Source: Bacteroidota bacterium (GTDB lineage: Bacteria > Bacteroidota > Ignavibacteria > Ignavibacteriales > Melioribacteraceae). Taken from it: 23,363 nt of DNA. This document shows, one piece after another, positions 6,256-14,176 of the stretch. The notes under the pieces are model-generated. The model had not been told where the DNA came from, searched no databases, and was given only the letters and a program-made list of their open reading frames with translations. The position numbers were made by a program, and so were the translations under genes. The stretch lies in NCBI GenBank assembly GCA_023447335.1, contig JAEXOD010000120.1, positions 1-23,363 of the forward strand, in the 5' to 3' direction. How positions within the stretch are numbered: position 1 is the first letter of the stretch; each line of letters starts with the position of its first letter.

Positions 6256-7923
6256 ATGTTTAAAAAAACTTACGTAGCAATACTAATGCTTTTGGCGTGC
6301 AGTCTATTTGCACAAAGCAATACCTGGCAAGTATCATGGTCTATGGACCAACTCCCTTTTCAAGATCCGCAAGTAGGAAGTGAATTAGGAATAGTTAAAG
6401 CAGGTTTTGATACAGATAAAGACGGTAAAGGGGAATTTATCTGTGGTTATACAGATTATGACAGTAATTTTGTTATGTTATATGAAGCTCAAGGTGATAA
6501 TGATTATCAATTGGTATGGTACTTTAAAATACCTGTCGCTATAAATAGTTATGAAGCAATTACTATTGGTGACTTAGACGGTAACGGAAAAGAAGAAATT
6601 ATTATTGGTGTGCCTGCTGTTACTGACGCCGAAAGACCAAATCCGGATAGACTTTTTGCTTTTGAATGGAACGGAACAGTCGGAGAAAATGCATATGGTA
6701 ATTTTGACGGAACAGCTTATCAGCCTCATTCATCATTTAATTGTGAATTGCCTGATTTAACAGATTTCCGCCCATATAGCATGCAAATTGAAGATATTGA
6801 TAACGACGGAGCAAACGAACTTGTTATGGGTGTTAGACAAGGCGGACGTGGTCGTGAAATTATGGTTTTAAGTTTAACCGGTGAGTTTACTGGTTTTGGA
6901 ACTTGGGTTATTGAATATAACTTGACAGGTTTATCAGGCGGTGGTTTGTATAGTGTAACTACAGGCGATTTAGATAAAGACGGTAAAAAAGAAATTTATG
7001 CATTGTTATGGAATATGTTTAGCTTATATATTGTAGAAGCTACCGGTCCAAATCAATATGAATATGTTAAGGAAATGAGCGCAGTTATGAGTGCCGGTGG
7101 TGTAGATTACGGTTCATTAGACGGTGTACGTGTTGCTGATGTTAATAATGACGGTGTAAATGAATTATATATTGCCGCTACCGAACCTGATAATACAGTG
7201 TTTGTTATTTCAAATATTTCTGATATTAGTGCATTAACAGTAGACGATATTAAAGTTTTAATGAGATTGCCAAAACAAGCGATTGGTAAATTACGCTCAA
7301 TGTATATAGCAGATCCGGATAAAGACGGAAAATTAGACTTAATGATTGGCGGTGAAGGGAACGGAAGAGTATTTGATTTGGAATATAAAGGAACCGGAGC
7401 TCCAACTGACAGCGCTAGCTGGGATATTAATATAGCATTTGATCTTTTCCAACATGCAGGCTTTGATCCGACTGCAAGTCCGACTTTGTCACCAAGATTC
7501 TTTTATGGTTGTCCGGCAGATGATATGGACGGAGACGGAAAAAATGAATACTGTATTGTAAATTATAGTACTGATTTTGATGTATGGACAGGTGATAAAT
7601 ACTTGTGGATATTAGAAGCTGATCCGGGAACAGGTGTTGAAGATGCTGCAGTATTGCCTACAACAAATTACTTAGCACAAAACTTCCCAAATCCTTTCAA
7701 CCCAAGTACAACAATTTCTTTTAATTTGTTATCAGCAGGTCAAGTTAATTTAACTATATATGATATGTTAGGACGTGAAGTTGCCGTATTAGTTAACGAT
7801 ATGTTAACAGCCGGAACACATAATGTTACTTTTGATGCTTCAAAACTAACTTCAGGTGTTTATATGTATAAATTAACTTCAGGTACTTTCCAACAAACAA
7901 GAAAAATGATGCTTGTAAAATAA
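6256..7923 (+). CDS. Secreted FG-GAP/VCBS propeller protein with type IX secretion sorting domain
   Basis: A signal peptide (about residues 1-20, ending LFAQS) leads to seven calcium-loop repeats of the form DxDxDG followed by an acidic residue. They start at residues 52 (DTDKDGKGE), 106, 180, 238, 295 (DVNNDG), 353 and 423. Seven such blades predict one closed FG-GAP-type beta-propeller, stabilised by Ca2+. The last 84 residues are a type A T9SS C-terminal domain: NYLAQNFPNPFNPSTTISF, then VNLTIYDMLGREVAVLV, LTAGTHNVTFDASKLTSGVY and a final KMMLVK. Such domains direct the protein through the outer membrane and are cleaved on export. Its ligand or enzymatic role is unknown; no catalytic motif is seen. 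GGAG precedes the ATG, and a strong terminator follows, so it is a single-gene unit. Confidence 0.88.
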   Translation: MFKKTYVAILMLLACSLFAQSNTWQVSWSMDQLPFQDPQVGSELGIVKAGFDTDKDGKGEFICGYTDYDSNFVMLYEAQGDNDYQLVWYFKIPVAINSYEAITIGDLDGNGKEEIIIGVPAVTDAERPNPDRLFAFEWNGTVGENAYGNFDGTAYQPHSSFNCELPDLTDFRPYSMQIEDIDNDGANELVMGVRQGGRGREIMVLSLTGEFTGFGTWVIEYNLTGLSGGGLYSVTTGDLDKDGKKEIYALLWNMFSLYIVEATGPNQYEYVKEMSAVMSAGGVDYGSLDGVRVADVNNDGVNELYIAATEPDNTVFVISNISDISALTVDDIKVLMRLPKQAIGKLRSMYIADPDKDGKLDLMIGGEGNGRVFDLEYKGTGAPTDSASWDINIAFDLFQHAGFDPTASPTLSPRFFYGCPADDMDGDGKNEYCIVNYSTDFDVWTGDKYLWILEADPGTGVEDAAVLPTTNYLAQNFPNPFNPSTTISFNLLSAGQVNLTIYDMLGREVAVLVNDMLTAGTHNVTFDASKLTSGVYMYKLTSGTFQQTRKMMLVK

Positions 7924-7951
7924 TTTGAATTTTGAATTCTAAATTTTGAAT

Positions 7952-7988
7952 GTCCTCATTCCTGAAAGGGAATGGGGACTTTTTTTTG
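7952..7988 (+). terminator. Strong intrinsic terminator after the propeller gene
   Basis: GTCCTCATTCC (7952-7962) pairs with GGAATGGGGAC (7969-7979), with one T-G wobble. The loop is closed by a further T-G pair around GAAA, and a run of eight or more T follows. It lies about 28 bases after the stop codon. Confidence 0.93.
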
Positions 7989-8150
7989 TCAAATACTTAG
8001 TTCAAAATAAAACATAAGAAAAAGCTTTTTATCTCCATTGAAAACACTGTTATATAATGTTTTTAATAGACAATAGTGTATTTTTAACTATATATTGTTT
8101 ATCATAAAAAAATATTATATTTACTTTCTAAATTTTTTTGAGTTGAGTAA

Positions 8151-9239
8151 ATGAATATCTACGAAAAGCTACGCGAAATTAAAGATAAATTCACAAAAAT
8201 TACTGAGCAACTAAGTGATGCGGATGTAATTAAAGATCAAGCAAAGTTTATAAAATTAAGTAAACAACGTTCCGAATTAGAAGATGTTGTAAATGCATTT
8301 GATGAGTATGATAGGTTGCTTAGTCAAATATCAGATAATGAAGAACTTATTAAAATTGGTGATGACCCTGAAATAACAGCGATGGCTGAAGATGAACTAA
8401 AAGAACTTAAACAAAATGAAAAGAGAATGGCAGATGAAATTAAGTTTTTATTAGTTCCGAAAGATCCAAATGATGATAAAAACGTTATAGTTGAAATACG
8501 AGCCGGAACCGGCGGAGACGAAGCAGGTATTTTTGCAGCCGATTTATTCAGAATGTATAGTCGTTTTGCTGAAATAAAAGGATGGAGACAAGAGATAATA
8601 GATATAAGTGAAATTGGCGGTTTAGGCGGTATAAAAGAAGTTGTATTTAGCTTAAGCGGTACGGGAGTTTATGCCGACATGAAATATGAAAGCGGTGTTC
8701 ATAGAGTGCAAAGAGTTCCTTTAACAGAAGCTAACGGACGAGTACATACTTCTGCAGCATCAGTGGCAATTTTACCGGAAGTTGAGGACGTTCAGGTGGA
8801 TATTGACCCGGGTGATTTAAGAATTGACGTTTATAGAAGCGGCGGAGCCGGAGGACAGAACGTAAATAAAGTTGAAACAGCCATTCGAATTACTCACTTA
8901 CCGACAGGGTTAGTTGTACAGTGTCAGGATGAAAGATCTCAATTGAAAAATCGCCAGAAGGCAATGAAAGTTCTACAAGCACGTTTATATGATTTGAAAC
9001 AGCAAGAACAAACCAAAGAAATTACAGAACAGAGACGTACAATGGTTAAAAGCGGAGATAGGAGTGATAAAATACGTACTTATAACTTCCCTCAAAACCG
9101 TGTTACAGATCATCGAATTGGTTTAACTCTTTACAACCTAGCTAACATAATAGAAGGCGATTTAACCGAACTTATCGAAAAATTAAAATTAGCCGATAAA
9201 ACCGAAAAACTAAACGCCGAAGTTTCGACTTTTAGTTAG
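8151..9239 (+). CDS. prfA: Peptide chain release factor 1
   Basis: RF1 reads UAA and UAG in the ribosomal A site and triggers release of the finished protein. The catalytic GGQ lies at residues 234-236 in RSGGAGGQNVNKVETAIR, where the Gln is normally N5-methylated by PrmC. The codon-reading PxT tripeptide is Pro-Leu-Thr at 190-192 (HRVQRVPLTEANGRVHTSA); RF2 would have SPF there. The N-terminal helical domain and the ERSQLKNRQKAM and NFPQNRVTDHRIGLT segments are typical, and 362 aa is the normal length. No frameshift site is present, as expected for RF1. The Shine-Dalgarno is weak (GAG). No prmC is adjacent. The 3' end overlaps the opposing small membrane gene by 8 bases. Confidence 0.97.
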   Translation: MNIYEKLREIKDKFTKITEQLSDADVIKDQAKFIKLSKQRSELEDVVNAFDEYDRLLSQISDNEELIKIGDDPEITAMAEDELKELKQNEKRMADEIKFLLVPKDPNDDKNVIVEIRAGTGGDEAGIFAADLFRMYSRFAEIKGWRQEIIDISEIGGLGGIKEVVFSLSGTGVYADMKYESGVHRVQRVPLTEANGRVHTSAASVAILPEVEDVQVDIDPGDLRIDVYRSGGAGGQNVNKVETAIRITHLPTGLVVQCQDERSQLKNRQKAMKVLQARLYDLKQQEQTKEITEQRRTMVKSGDRSDKIRTYNFPQNRVTDHRIGLTLYNLANIIEGDLTELIEKLKLADKTEKLNAEVSTFS

Positions 9240-9504
9240 AGGTTTTCTTAAAATTATCGATAAATCTTATTAAAAAAGCTAGAATAAACCCTAGTCCTGC
9301 CAAAATTACGTCGTAAATATCAACGCTAAAAATCGGCTGGAAACCCAAGCTGTGGCTTAAAAATTTTACTAAAATAATTATGCTAAGGAAAAGGGAAAAT
9401 CCTAATATCCCTGAACAAAGCGGCTGGTACATAAAACACTTAAACATAGACCTCTCCCCCTTTTTGATTTTTACTGCATCCCTGTTTTCAACTACTTGTT
9501 GCAT
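9232..9504 (-). CDS. Small two-helix membrane protein (90 aa), function unknown
   Basis: I do not recognise this protein. It has a charged N-terminal stretch (about 1-22), then two hydrophobic segments (about 32-50, GILGFSLFLSIIILVKFL, and 63-81, DVILAGLGFILAFLIRFI), ending with a basic tail (NFKKTSN). That predicts a small inner-membrane hairpin. Two starts are plausible: the Met at 9504 with AGAGGAG about 10 bases upstream, or the Met at 9447 with GGGGGAGAGG just before it. The second start would remove the charged leader and give a 71-aa protein. Its stop codon overlaps the end of prfA on the other strand and there is no clear terminator between them, so the two transcripts would run into each other. 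Confidence 0.6.
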   Translation of the reverse strand: MQQVVENRDAVKIKKGERSMFKCFMYQPLCSGILGFSLFLSIIILVKFLSHSLGFQPIFSVDIYDVILAGLGFILAFLIRFIDNFKKTSN

Positions 9505-9729
9505 CTTTTTAAACTCCTCTAATATTCCTGTGCAAATTAACTAATCTATCAGAAACAAGTTGTGATTTTTAGCACAGCTCTTGCTCGATAGTGATTTACG
9601 TCAACATATTACAGTAGGATCATTTTGCCAAACTAAACTTAATATATTGTTTAGACAAAAGCAATAATTTTTATTTTTAATTCTAAGTATTAATAGCTAA
9701 ATTTACAAACTAATTTATTGTTAACTTTT

Positions 9730-10992
9730 ATGAAAAAAATACTGTTTGTCTCTTTTTATTGGCCCCCGAGCGGAAAAGCCTCATATCATTTCCCCTTAAA
9801 GATGATTCAATATTTAAATGAAAAGGGGCATAAAATAGCTTTGTTAACCGTAAACGAAGATACTTTTTCGGCAAAAGATGAGACGTTTATTCAATTTATA
9901 CCTGATAACTTAAAAGTTATAAAAACCGGTTATTTCGACCCTTTTATTTATTATAAAAAATTTTTAGGCAAAGAAAAAGAAACTCCTATGTTTGCAACCG
10001 AGGTAATTTCAACTCAAAAGGTTAGTTTAAAACATAAGGTTTCGTTATGGATAAGGATGAATTTGTTTATTCCTGATGCAAGAATTGGTTGGTATAAACA
10101 AGCTGTAGCAGCAGGTAAAGAACTATTAAAAACGGAAAAGTATGACGTTATAATAACAAACGGACCGCCGCATAGTGTTCATTTAATAGGGGTTACTTTA
10201 AGTAAAAAATTTAATATTCCGCTAATTCCGATTTTGATTGATCCTTGGGTTGACATTGCCTCTTACAAAAACCAAACTCGTAATAAATTTGTAGTTTGGT
10301 TAGATAATTATTTAGAAGAAAAGACTATGAAAATTGCAAAAGCTGCTGTTTTTGTTACAAAAAGTATGATGAATTATTTTAAGAATAAATACGAATTCAT
10401 GAATAAAAAATCATTTCAACTCTATTGGGGATATAATGAAGAGGATTTTGACGAACTAAAAGATAATAAAAACAAAAATGAGTATAAAACAATTTTACAC
10501 GCAGGAAATATGTACGAATATCAAAATCCAAAAAGATTTTGGGAAACCGTAAAGAATAAAATTGATAAAGGTGATAAACTTAGATTGAAGTTTATTGGTT
10601 CGCTTGCTCCAAATATTAAAGATAATATTGTAGAACTCGGACTTGATAAATATACAGAATTTTTAGGGTTTTTAGATTATAAAGACGTTATTAAAGAAAT
10701 AGTGAATGCAGATTATTTACTTGCGTGCACTCATGAACCCCGCCATGTTCCCGGTAAACTTTTTGAATACATGAGAGCAAAAAAACCGATTATTGTTTTT
10801 GGTGAGGAAAACAAAGAAGTAAACGAACTTATCACAAAAGCCGGATTAGGAAAATATTACTCGTTCAACGAAAATGCAGAAGATTTTTTTGATTTTGCAA
10901 ATACTTTAAACTCGAGTGATACAAATATCCTATGTCATAACAGGAGAAAAATAGCAATGGAACTAGAAAAAATTATTAATACAGTTTGTTGA
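9730..10992 (+). CDS. GT-B fold glycosyltransferase (family 4-like)
   Basis: The N-terminal half begins MKKILFVSFYWPPSGKASYH, the usual first strand and glycine/proline loop of family 4-type GT-B enzymes, and contains YDVIITNGPPHSVHLIG and PLIPILIDPWVD. The C-terminal half contains the nucleotide-sugar domain: KTILHAGNMYEYQNP, LRLKFIGSLAP, TEFLGFLDYKDVI, and VPGKLFEYMRAKKPIIVFGEENKEV, where the E of FEYM is the family's conserved acidic residue near the donor. It would transfer a sugar to a cell-surface polysaccharide or lipid acceptor on the cytoplasmic side. The frame extends to a TTG at 9718, but the ATG at 9730 starts at the typical motif. No ribosome site is seen. The EamA gene follows after three bases, so the two are probably one operon. 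Donor and acceptor are unknown. Confidence 0.85.
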   Translation: MKKILFVSFYWPPSGKASYHFPLKMIQYLNEKGHKIALLTVNEDTFSAKDETFIQFIPDNLKVIKTGYFDPFIYYKKFLGKEKETPMFATEVISTQKVSLKHKVSLWIRMNLFIPDARIGWYKQAVAAGKELLKTEKYDVIITNGPPHSVHLIGVTLSKKFNIPLIPILIDPWVDIASYKNQTRNKFVVWLDNYLEEKTMKIAKAAVFVTKSMMNYFKNKYEFMNKKSFQLYWGYNEEDFDELKDNKNKNEYKTILHAGNMYEYQNPKRFWETVKNKIDKGDKLRLKFIGSLAPNIKDNIVELGLDKYTEFLGFLDYKDVIKEIVNADYLLACTHEPRHVPGKLFEYMRAKKPIIVFGEENKEVNELITKAGLGKYYSFNENAEDFFDFANTLNSSDTNILCHNRRKIAMELEKIINTVC

Positions 10993-10995
10993 TTT

Positions 10996-11880
10996 ATGAT
11001 TAAAACAGATAAAACCAAATCAATTATATACTCAGGTGCGGCAGTGTTTTTGTGGTCAACTGTTGCTACTGCTTTTAAGTTAACTTTAGAAGGGATGTCT
11101 TTTGCCCAGCTATTATTTTACTCCTCATTTTTTAGCACTATCTCTCTTTTTTTTATAGCAATGTTAACCAAAAAAGATAGAATAAGAACAGAATTTGGAG
11201 GAAAGAATTTACCTAAGAATATTTTGTTAGGAGCATTAAATCCGTTTTTATATTATTTAGTATTATTCAAGGCTTATTCGCTTTTACCTGCACAGCAAGC
11301 ACAACCCCTAAATTATACTTGGCCCATTGCTTTGGCAATATTTTCGGTTATATTTTTAAAGCAAAAATTATCTGTTAGAACAATAATAGGGTTAGTGATT
11401 GCTTTTATCGGAGTTTTTTTGATTGCAAGCAAGGGGGAGTTTTTAAGTATTAATTCCTCCAATCCTTTCGGCATATTATTGGCAGTCGGTAGTTCGGTTA
11501 TTTGGGCTGCATATTGGACATTAAGTCTTTTAGATAAACGAGATAATTCTATCAAGTTATTCGGAGGGTTTTATTTCGGAACAATTATAAGCGGTATTTA
11601 TATTGTACTTTTTGATACTTTTAAGGTTGATTATATTTATCTTTTGGGGGCATTATACATCGGATTATTTGAGATGGGGATTACTTTCTTTTTATGGATG
11701 AAGGGGCTTGATTATAGTAAGGATAAGGCTAAAACAAGTACGCTTGCTTATTTGTCTCCGTTTGTTTCTTTTTTATTTATCAGTTTAGTATTGAAAGAAA
11801 AAATATTATTGTCCTCTATTATCGGGTTAGTGCTTATTATAGCAGGCATAGTATATCAGCAGACCGAGAAACGGAGATAA
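10996..11880 (+). CDS. EamA/DMT-superfamily transporter
   Basis: The protein is almost wholly hydrophobic, with about ten helices arranged as two repeats of five, the EamA (drug/metabolite transporter) plan. The first repeat starts SIIYSGAAVFLWSTVATAFK and holds the typical ALNPFLYYLVLFKAYSLLPAQQAQPLNYTWP stretch in two parts, with proline and Tyr-Thr-Trp-Pro at the helix 3-4 region. The second starts PFGILLAVGSSVIWAAYWTL and ends with SPFVSFLFISLVLKE followed by GLVLIIAGIVYQ. Members export amino acids, nucleotides, sugars or other metabolites; the substrate cannot be read from the sequence. The ATG is three bases after the glycosyltransferase stop, implying coupled translation. A role in moving a sugar or lipid-linked precursor is possible but unproven. 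Confidence 0.85.
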   Translation: MIKTDKTKSIIYSGAAVFLWSTVATAFKLTLEGMSFAQLLFYSSFFSTISLFFIAMLTKKDRIRTEFGGKNLPKNILLGALNPFLYYLVLFKAYSLLPAQQAQPLNYTWPIALAIFSVIFLKQKLSVRTIIGLVIAFIGVFLIASKGEFLSINSSNPFGILLAVGSSVIWAAYWTLSLLDKRDNSIKLFGGFYFGTIISGIYIVLFDTFKVDYIYLLGALYIGLFEMGITFFLWMKGLDYSKDKAKTSTLAYLSPFVSFLFISLVLKEKILLSSIIGLVLIIAGIVYQQTEKRR

Positions 11881-11970
11881 GGTGAAGCGATATAATGAAA
11901 AGGAATATAAAATCAATTGATGATTAATTAATTTGTAGTTCTTATATAGTGATATTAAAAACGATTCACC
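11881..11970. repeat. Wide-spaced inverted repeat in the convergent gap
   Basis: GGTGAAGCG at 11881-11889 is complementary, with one mismatch, to CGATTCACC at 11962-11970. The 72 bases between are AT-rich. No T run follows either arm, so it is not a classical terminator, although it sits between two convergent genes where one is expected. Confidence 0.35.
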
Positions 11971-12001
11971 GTTTACTAAAATTAAAATTTAACTATTTAC
12001 T

Positions 12002-13051
12002 CTAAAGTCCCAATTTTTGATATATATAATTATAAATTTCTTTACGAGCGTTACGAGTATTTGTATTTGTTATATTGCTAATGAATGCAATAAAATAAGA
12101 CGGTTCCAAAACATAAACAACATAAGCAGATACACCGGGTACTCCGCCTTCGTGTTCGGCAATTCTGCTAAATCCTATGCGGTTTTTACCTAAACCGTAA
12201 CCATAACCTCCTTCAATTCTATCGCCGTTTAAAAATTTATCCTTAAATTCAGAATTATAAATTAGGTTTCCGCTTAAAGCTTTATACCAATTATATAAAT
12301 CTTCAACAGATGTTTGAAGAGATCCGCTACCATACTTAAATGAGTAATTAAAATAGGGAATATTTTTAAGTCCGGTTGCAGTCATTTCGTAATGGTTTAC
12401 TCGTCCTTTTATTATTTCTGTTCTTGCAAAATTGCCCGTATGCGACATGTTTGCAGGAATAAAGAAGTTTTTATTTAAAAAGTCGTTAAACGGAATTCCG
12501 CTAACTTTTTCTACAATGTAAGCAAGTATTCCGTAGTTTGAATTTGAATAAACATATTTATCGTTAGGTTCATTAATAACGGCATGTTTTTTTATCCACT
12601 CAACCACTTTAGGAAGCTCGGTGGTAAACAACTTTAAACTATCATAATTTTTAAAATCGTTGTAAGTTTGTATTCCGCTTTTATGCGTTAGTAAATTTTT
12701 TATTGTGATTTTTTCTGCATTGGGGAAATCCGGGAGATATTTTTTTAACGTATCTTCAATATCTAACTTGTTTTGCAATGACAACAACAATATTGAAGCA
12801 CCCGTAAATTGTTTTGATATTGAGGCAACATTAAAAACATATTCGGTTTTATTGGGCACTTCAAGTTCAAAATTTGCAAATCCGTATCCTTTTTTAAAAA
12901 GAATTTCATCAGGGGTACCGATTAAAATACAACCGCTAAAAGTTGTATCTTTAACAAACGGGAGTATAATGCTATCCATCTCGGTTTCCCTAAATTTAAC
13001 TTGCCCGTTAACCGATAAAGCAATAAGTAGAATAAAAAGTATTTTTTTCAT
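12002..13051 (-). CDS. Periplasmic serine hydrolase of the class C beta-lactamase/penicillin-binding fold
   Basis: A signal peptide (residues 1-17, ending VNGQ) exports the protein. The active-site triad of the fold is visible: Ser77-Ile-Ser-Lys80 (nucleophile and base), Tyr168-Ser-Asn170 within VYSNSNYGILAYIVE, and His300-Glu-Gly302 in place of KTG. The HxG variant is frequent in esterase and peptidase-like members and less so in true AmpC beta-lactamases. Supporting segments are ITIKNLLTHKSGI and GSGSLQTSVEDLYNWYKAL. The enzyme probably hydrolyses an ester, D-amino-acid peptide or lactam in the periplasm; resistance should not be inferred from the fold alone. It is transcribed alone on the minus strand, 69 bases after the mechanosensitive channel gene. 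Confidence 0.85.
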   Translation of the reverse strand: MKKILFILLIALSVNGQVKFRETEMDSIILPFVKDTTFSGCILIGTPDEILFKKGYGFANFELEVPNKTEYVFNVASISKQFTGASILLLSLQNKLDIEDTLKKYLPDFPNAEKITIKNLLTHKSGIQTYNDFKNYDSLKLFTTELPKVVEWIKKHAVINEPNDKYVYSNSNYGILAYIVEKVSGIPFNDFLNKNFFIPANMSHTGNFARTEIIKGRVNHYEMTATGLKNIPYFNYSFKYGSGSLQTSVEDLYNWYKALSGNLIYNSEFKDKFLNGDRIEGGYGYGLGKNRIGFSRIAEHEGGVPGVSAYVVYVLEPSYFIAFISNITNTNTRNARKEIYNYIYQKLGL

Positions 13052-13120
13052 ATCAATTTATAGTGAGAAATTAATAAATGTTTATATATTTTAATTTATA
13101 ATATGTTTCAAAAATTTGAT

Positions 13121-14167
13121 TTACGGCTTTTCCAAAAAGATAGTTTGGGTAGGGTAAGCAAAGTCTATTTCGTTTTTGTTGAATTCCTCGAATATAAGCA
13201 AATTAATTTTATCCAATGTTAGCATAAACTCTTTATAATCTGAAGAATCGTAAAATATCACAGTCTCAAAATTTATACGTGAATCGCCAAAACTTGCAAA
13301 TGTACATCTATCCAATTCGGTATTTTCAAATTGTTTTATAATGTTTGAAATAATTTCAGGAATAATTTTAAGCTTGTCAGGTGTTGTTTGATATGTTACT
13401 CCCAAAGTAAAAACATATCTACGACGTTTTAAAGCCTTAAAATTGTGAATCCGTGAATTGGTTAAATTTGAATTTGAAATAATTATTAGTTCACCGCTTA
13501 AGCTGCGTATTTTGGTAGATTTAATACCGATCTGTTCAATCGTACCTGATTTAGTATCAACTGTAATAAAATCTCCGATTTCAAAAGGTCTATCAAAGAA
13601 TATCACAAAATAGCTAAATAGATCACCAAGTAATGCTTGAGCTGCAAGTGCAACCGCAATACCTCCTATTCCTAAGCCGGCAACAATTGCGGTAATATTA
13701 ATTCCTAAGTTATCTAATAGAAATAGTAATCCGAGCACATAAACCAAAACGTTAAAAAGAGAAGTTAATGCTTTTATTTTTTTCTTCCCGCTTTCTTCGT
13801 CTGCTTTGTTAATATAATCTGTTAAGATTAAATTTAAGATACGCCCGACAAATTTGACAAGATAATAAGTAGTTAAAATAATAAAAATTGTCTGGACAAC
13901 TTTTTCAACATTTTTGGGGATTAGTAAGCTTTCGAATGCCAAATAAAAGGCGGTAAGATAAAGTAATGGGATTAGATATTTCTTGAAATTATAAAATTTA
14001 TGTTGGTTACTTTCTTTGTCTTCTGTTCCCGAATTAAAAATATATTTTTTAACTATTAGTTTTAGAATAGAAATAATAAAAATGCTGACAATAAAAATTG
14101 ATAAGGCAATTGTGTAATCATATACCGTATTGCCAAAATAACTTTGTTCAAAAATTTTTTTTATCAT
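13121..14167 (-). CDS. MscS-family mechanosensitive ion channel
   Basis: Five hydrophobic helices are seen (about 17-38, 63-82, 90-112, 136-152 and 158-180). The last is the glycine- and alanine-rich pore helix (ITAIVAGLGIGGIAVALAAQ) followed by LLGDLFSYFVIFFDRPFEIGDFI, the conserved start of the MscS beta domain. The soluble part continues with GTIEQIGIKSTKIRSLSGE and SNSNLTNSRIHNF. With five helices and 348 aa it is larger than E. coli MscS (three helices) and closer to the YnaI/YbdG type. It would open under membrane tension and release solutes on osmotic downshift. It begins nine bases after the corA stop, so the two are probably co-transcribed. Confidence 0.92.
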   Translation of the reverse strand: MIKKIFEQSYFGNTVYDYTIALSIFIVSIFIISILKLIVKKYIFNSGTEDKESNQHKFYNFKKYLIPLLYLTAFYLAFESLLIPKNVEKVVQTIFIILTTYYLVKFVGRILNLILTDYINKADEESGKKKIKALTSLFNVLVYVLGLLFLLDNLGINITAIVAGLGIGGIAVALAAQALLGDLFSYFVIFFDRPFEIGDFITVDTKSGTIEQIGIKSTKIRSLSGELIIISNSNLTNSRIHNFKALKRRRYVFTLGVTYQTTPDKLKIIPEIISNIIKQFENTELDRCTFASFGDSRINFETVIFYDSSDYKEFMLTLDKINLLIFEEFNKNEIDFAYPTQTIFLEKP

Positions 14168-14176
14168 AAAATACTC

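Noticed and set aside
9633..9654. Inverted repeat CTAAAC/GTTTAG upstream of the GT-B glycosyltransferase
   Set aside because: Six-base arms with a ten-base spacer are expected by chance in sequence this rich in A and T; no further support.
12002..13051. Calling the serine hydrolase an antibiotic-resistance beta-lactamase
   Set aside because: It has SxxK and YxN but HEG rather than KTG, and the fold is shared by many esterases and peptidases, so resistance cannot be inferred.
12705..13094. 129-codon plus-strand open frame
   Set aside because: It lies wholly antisense to the well-supported serine hydrolase gene, has no ribosome site and no recognisable domain; it is a shadow of the real frame.
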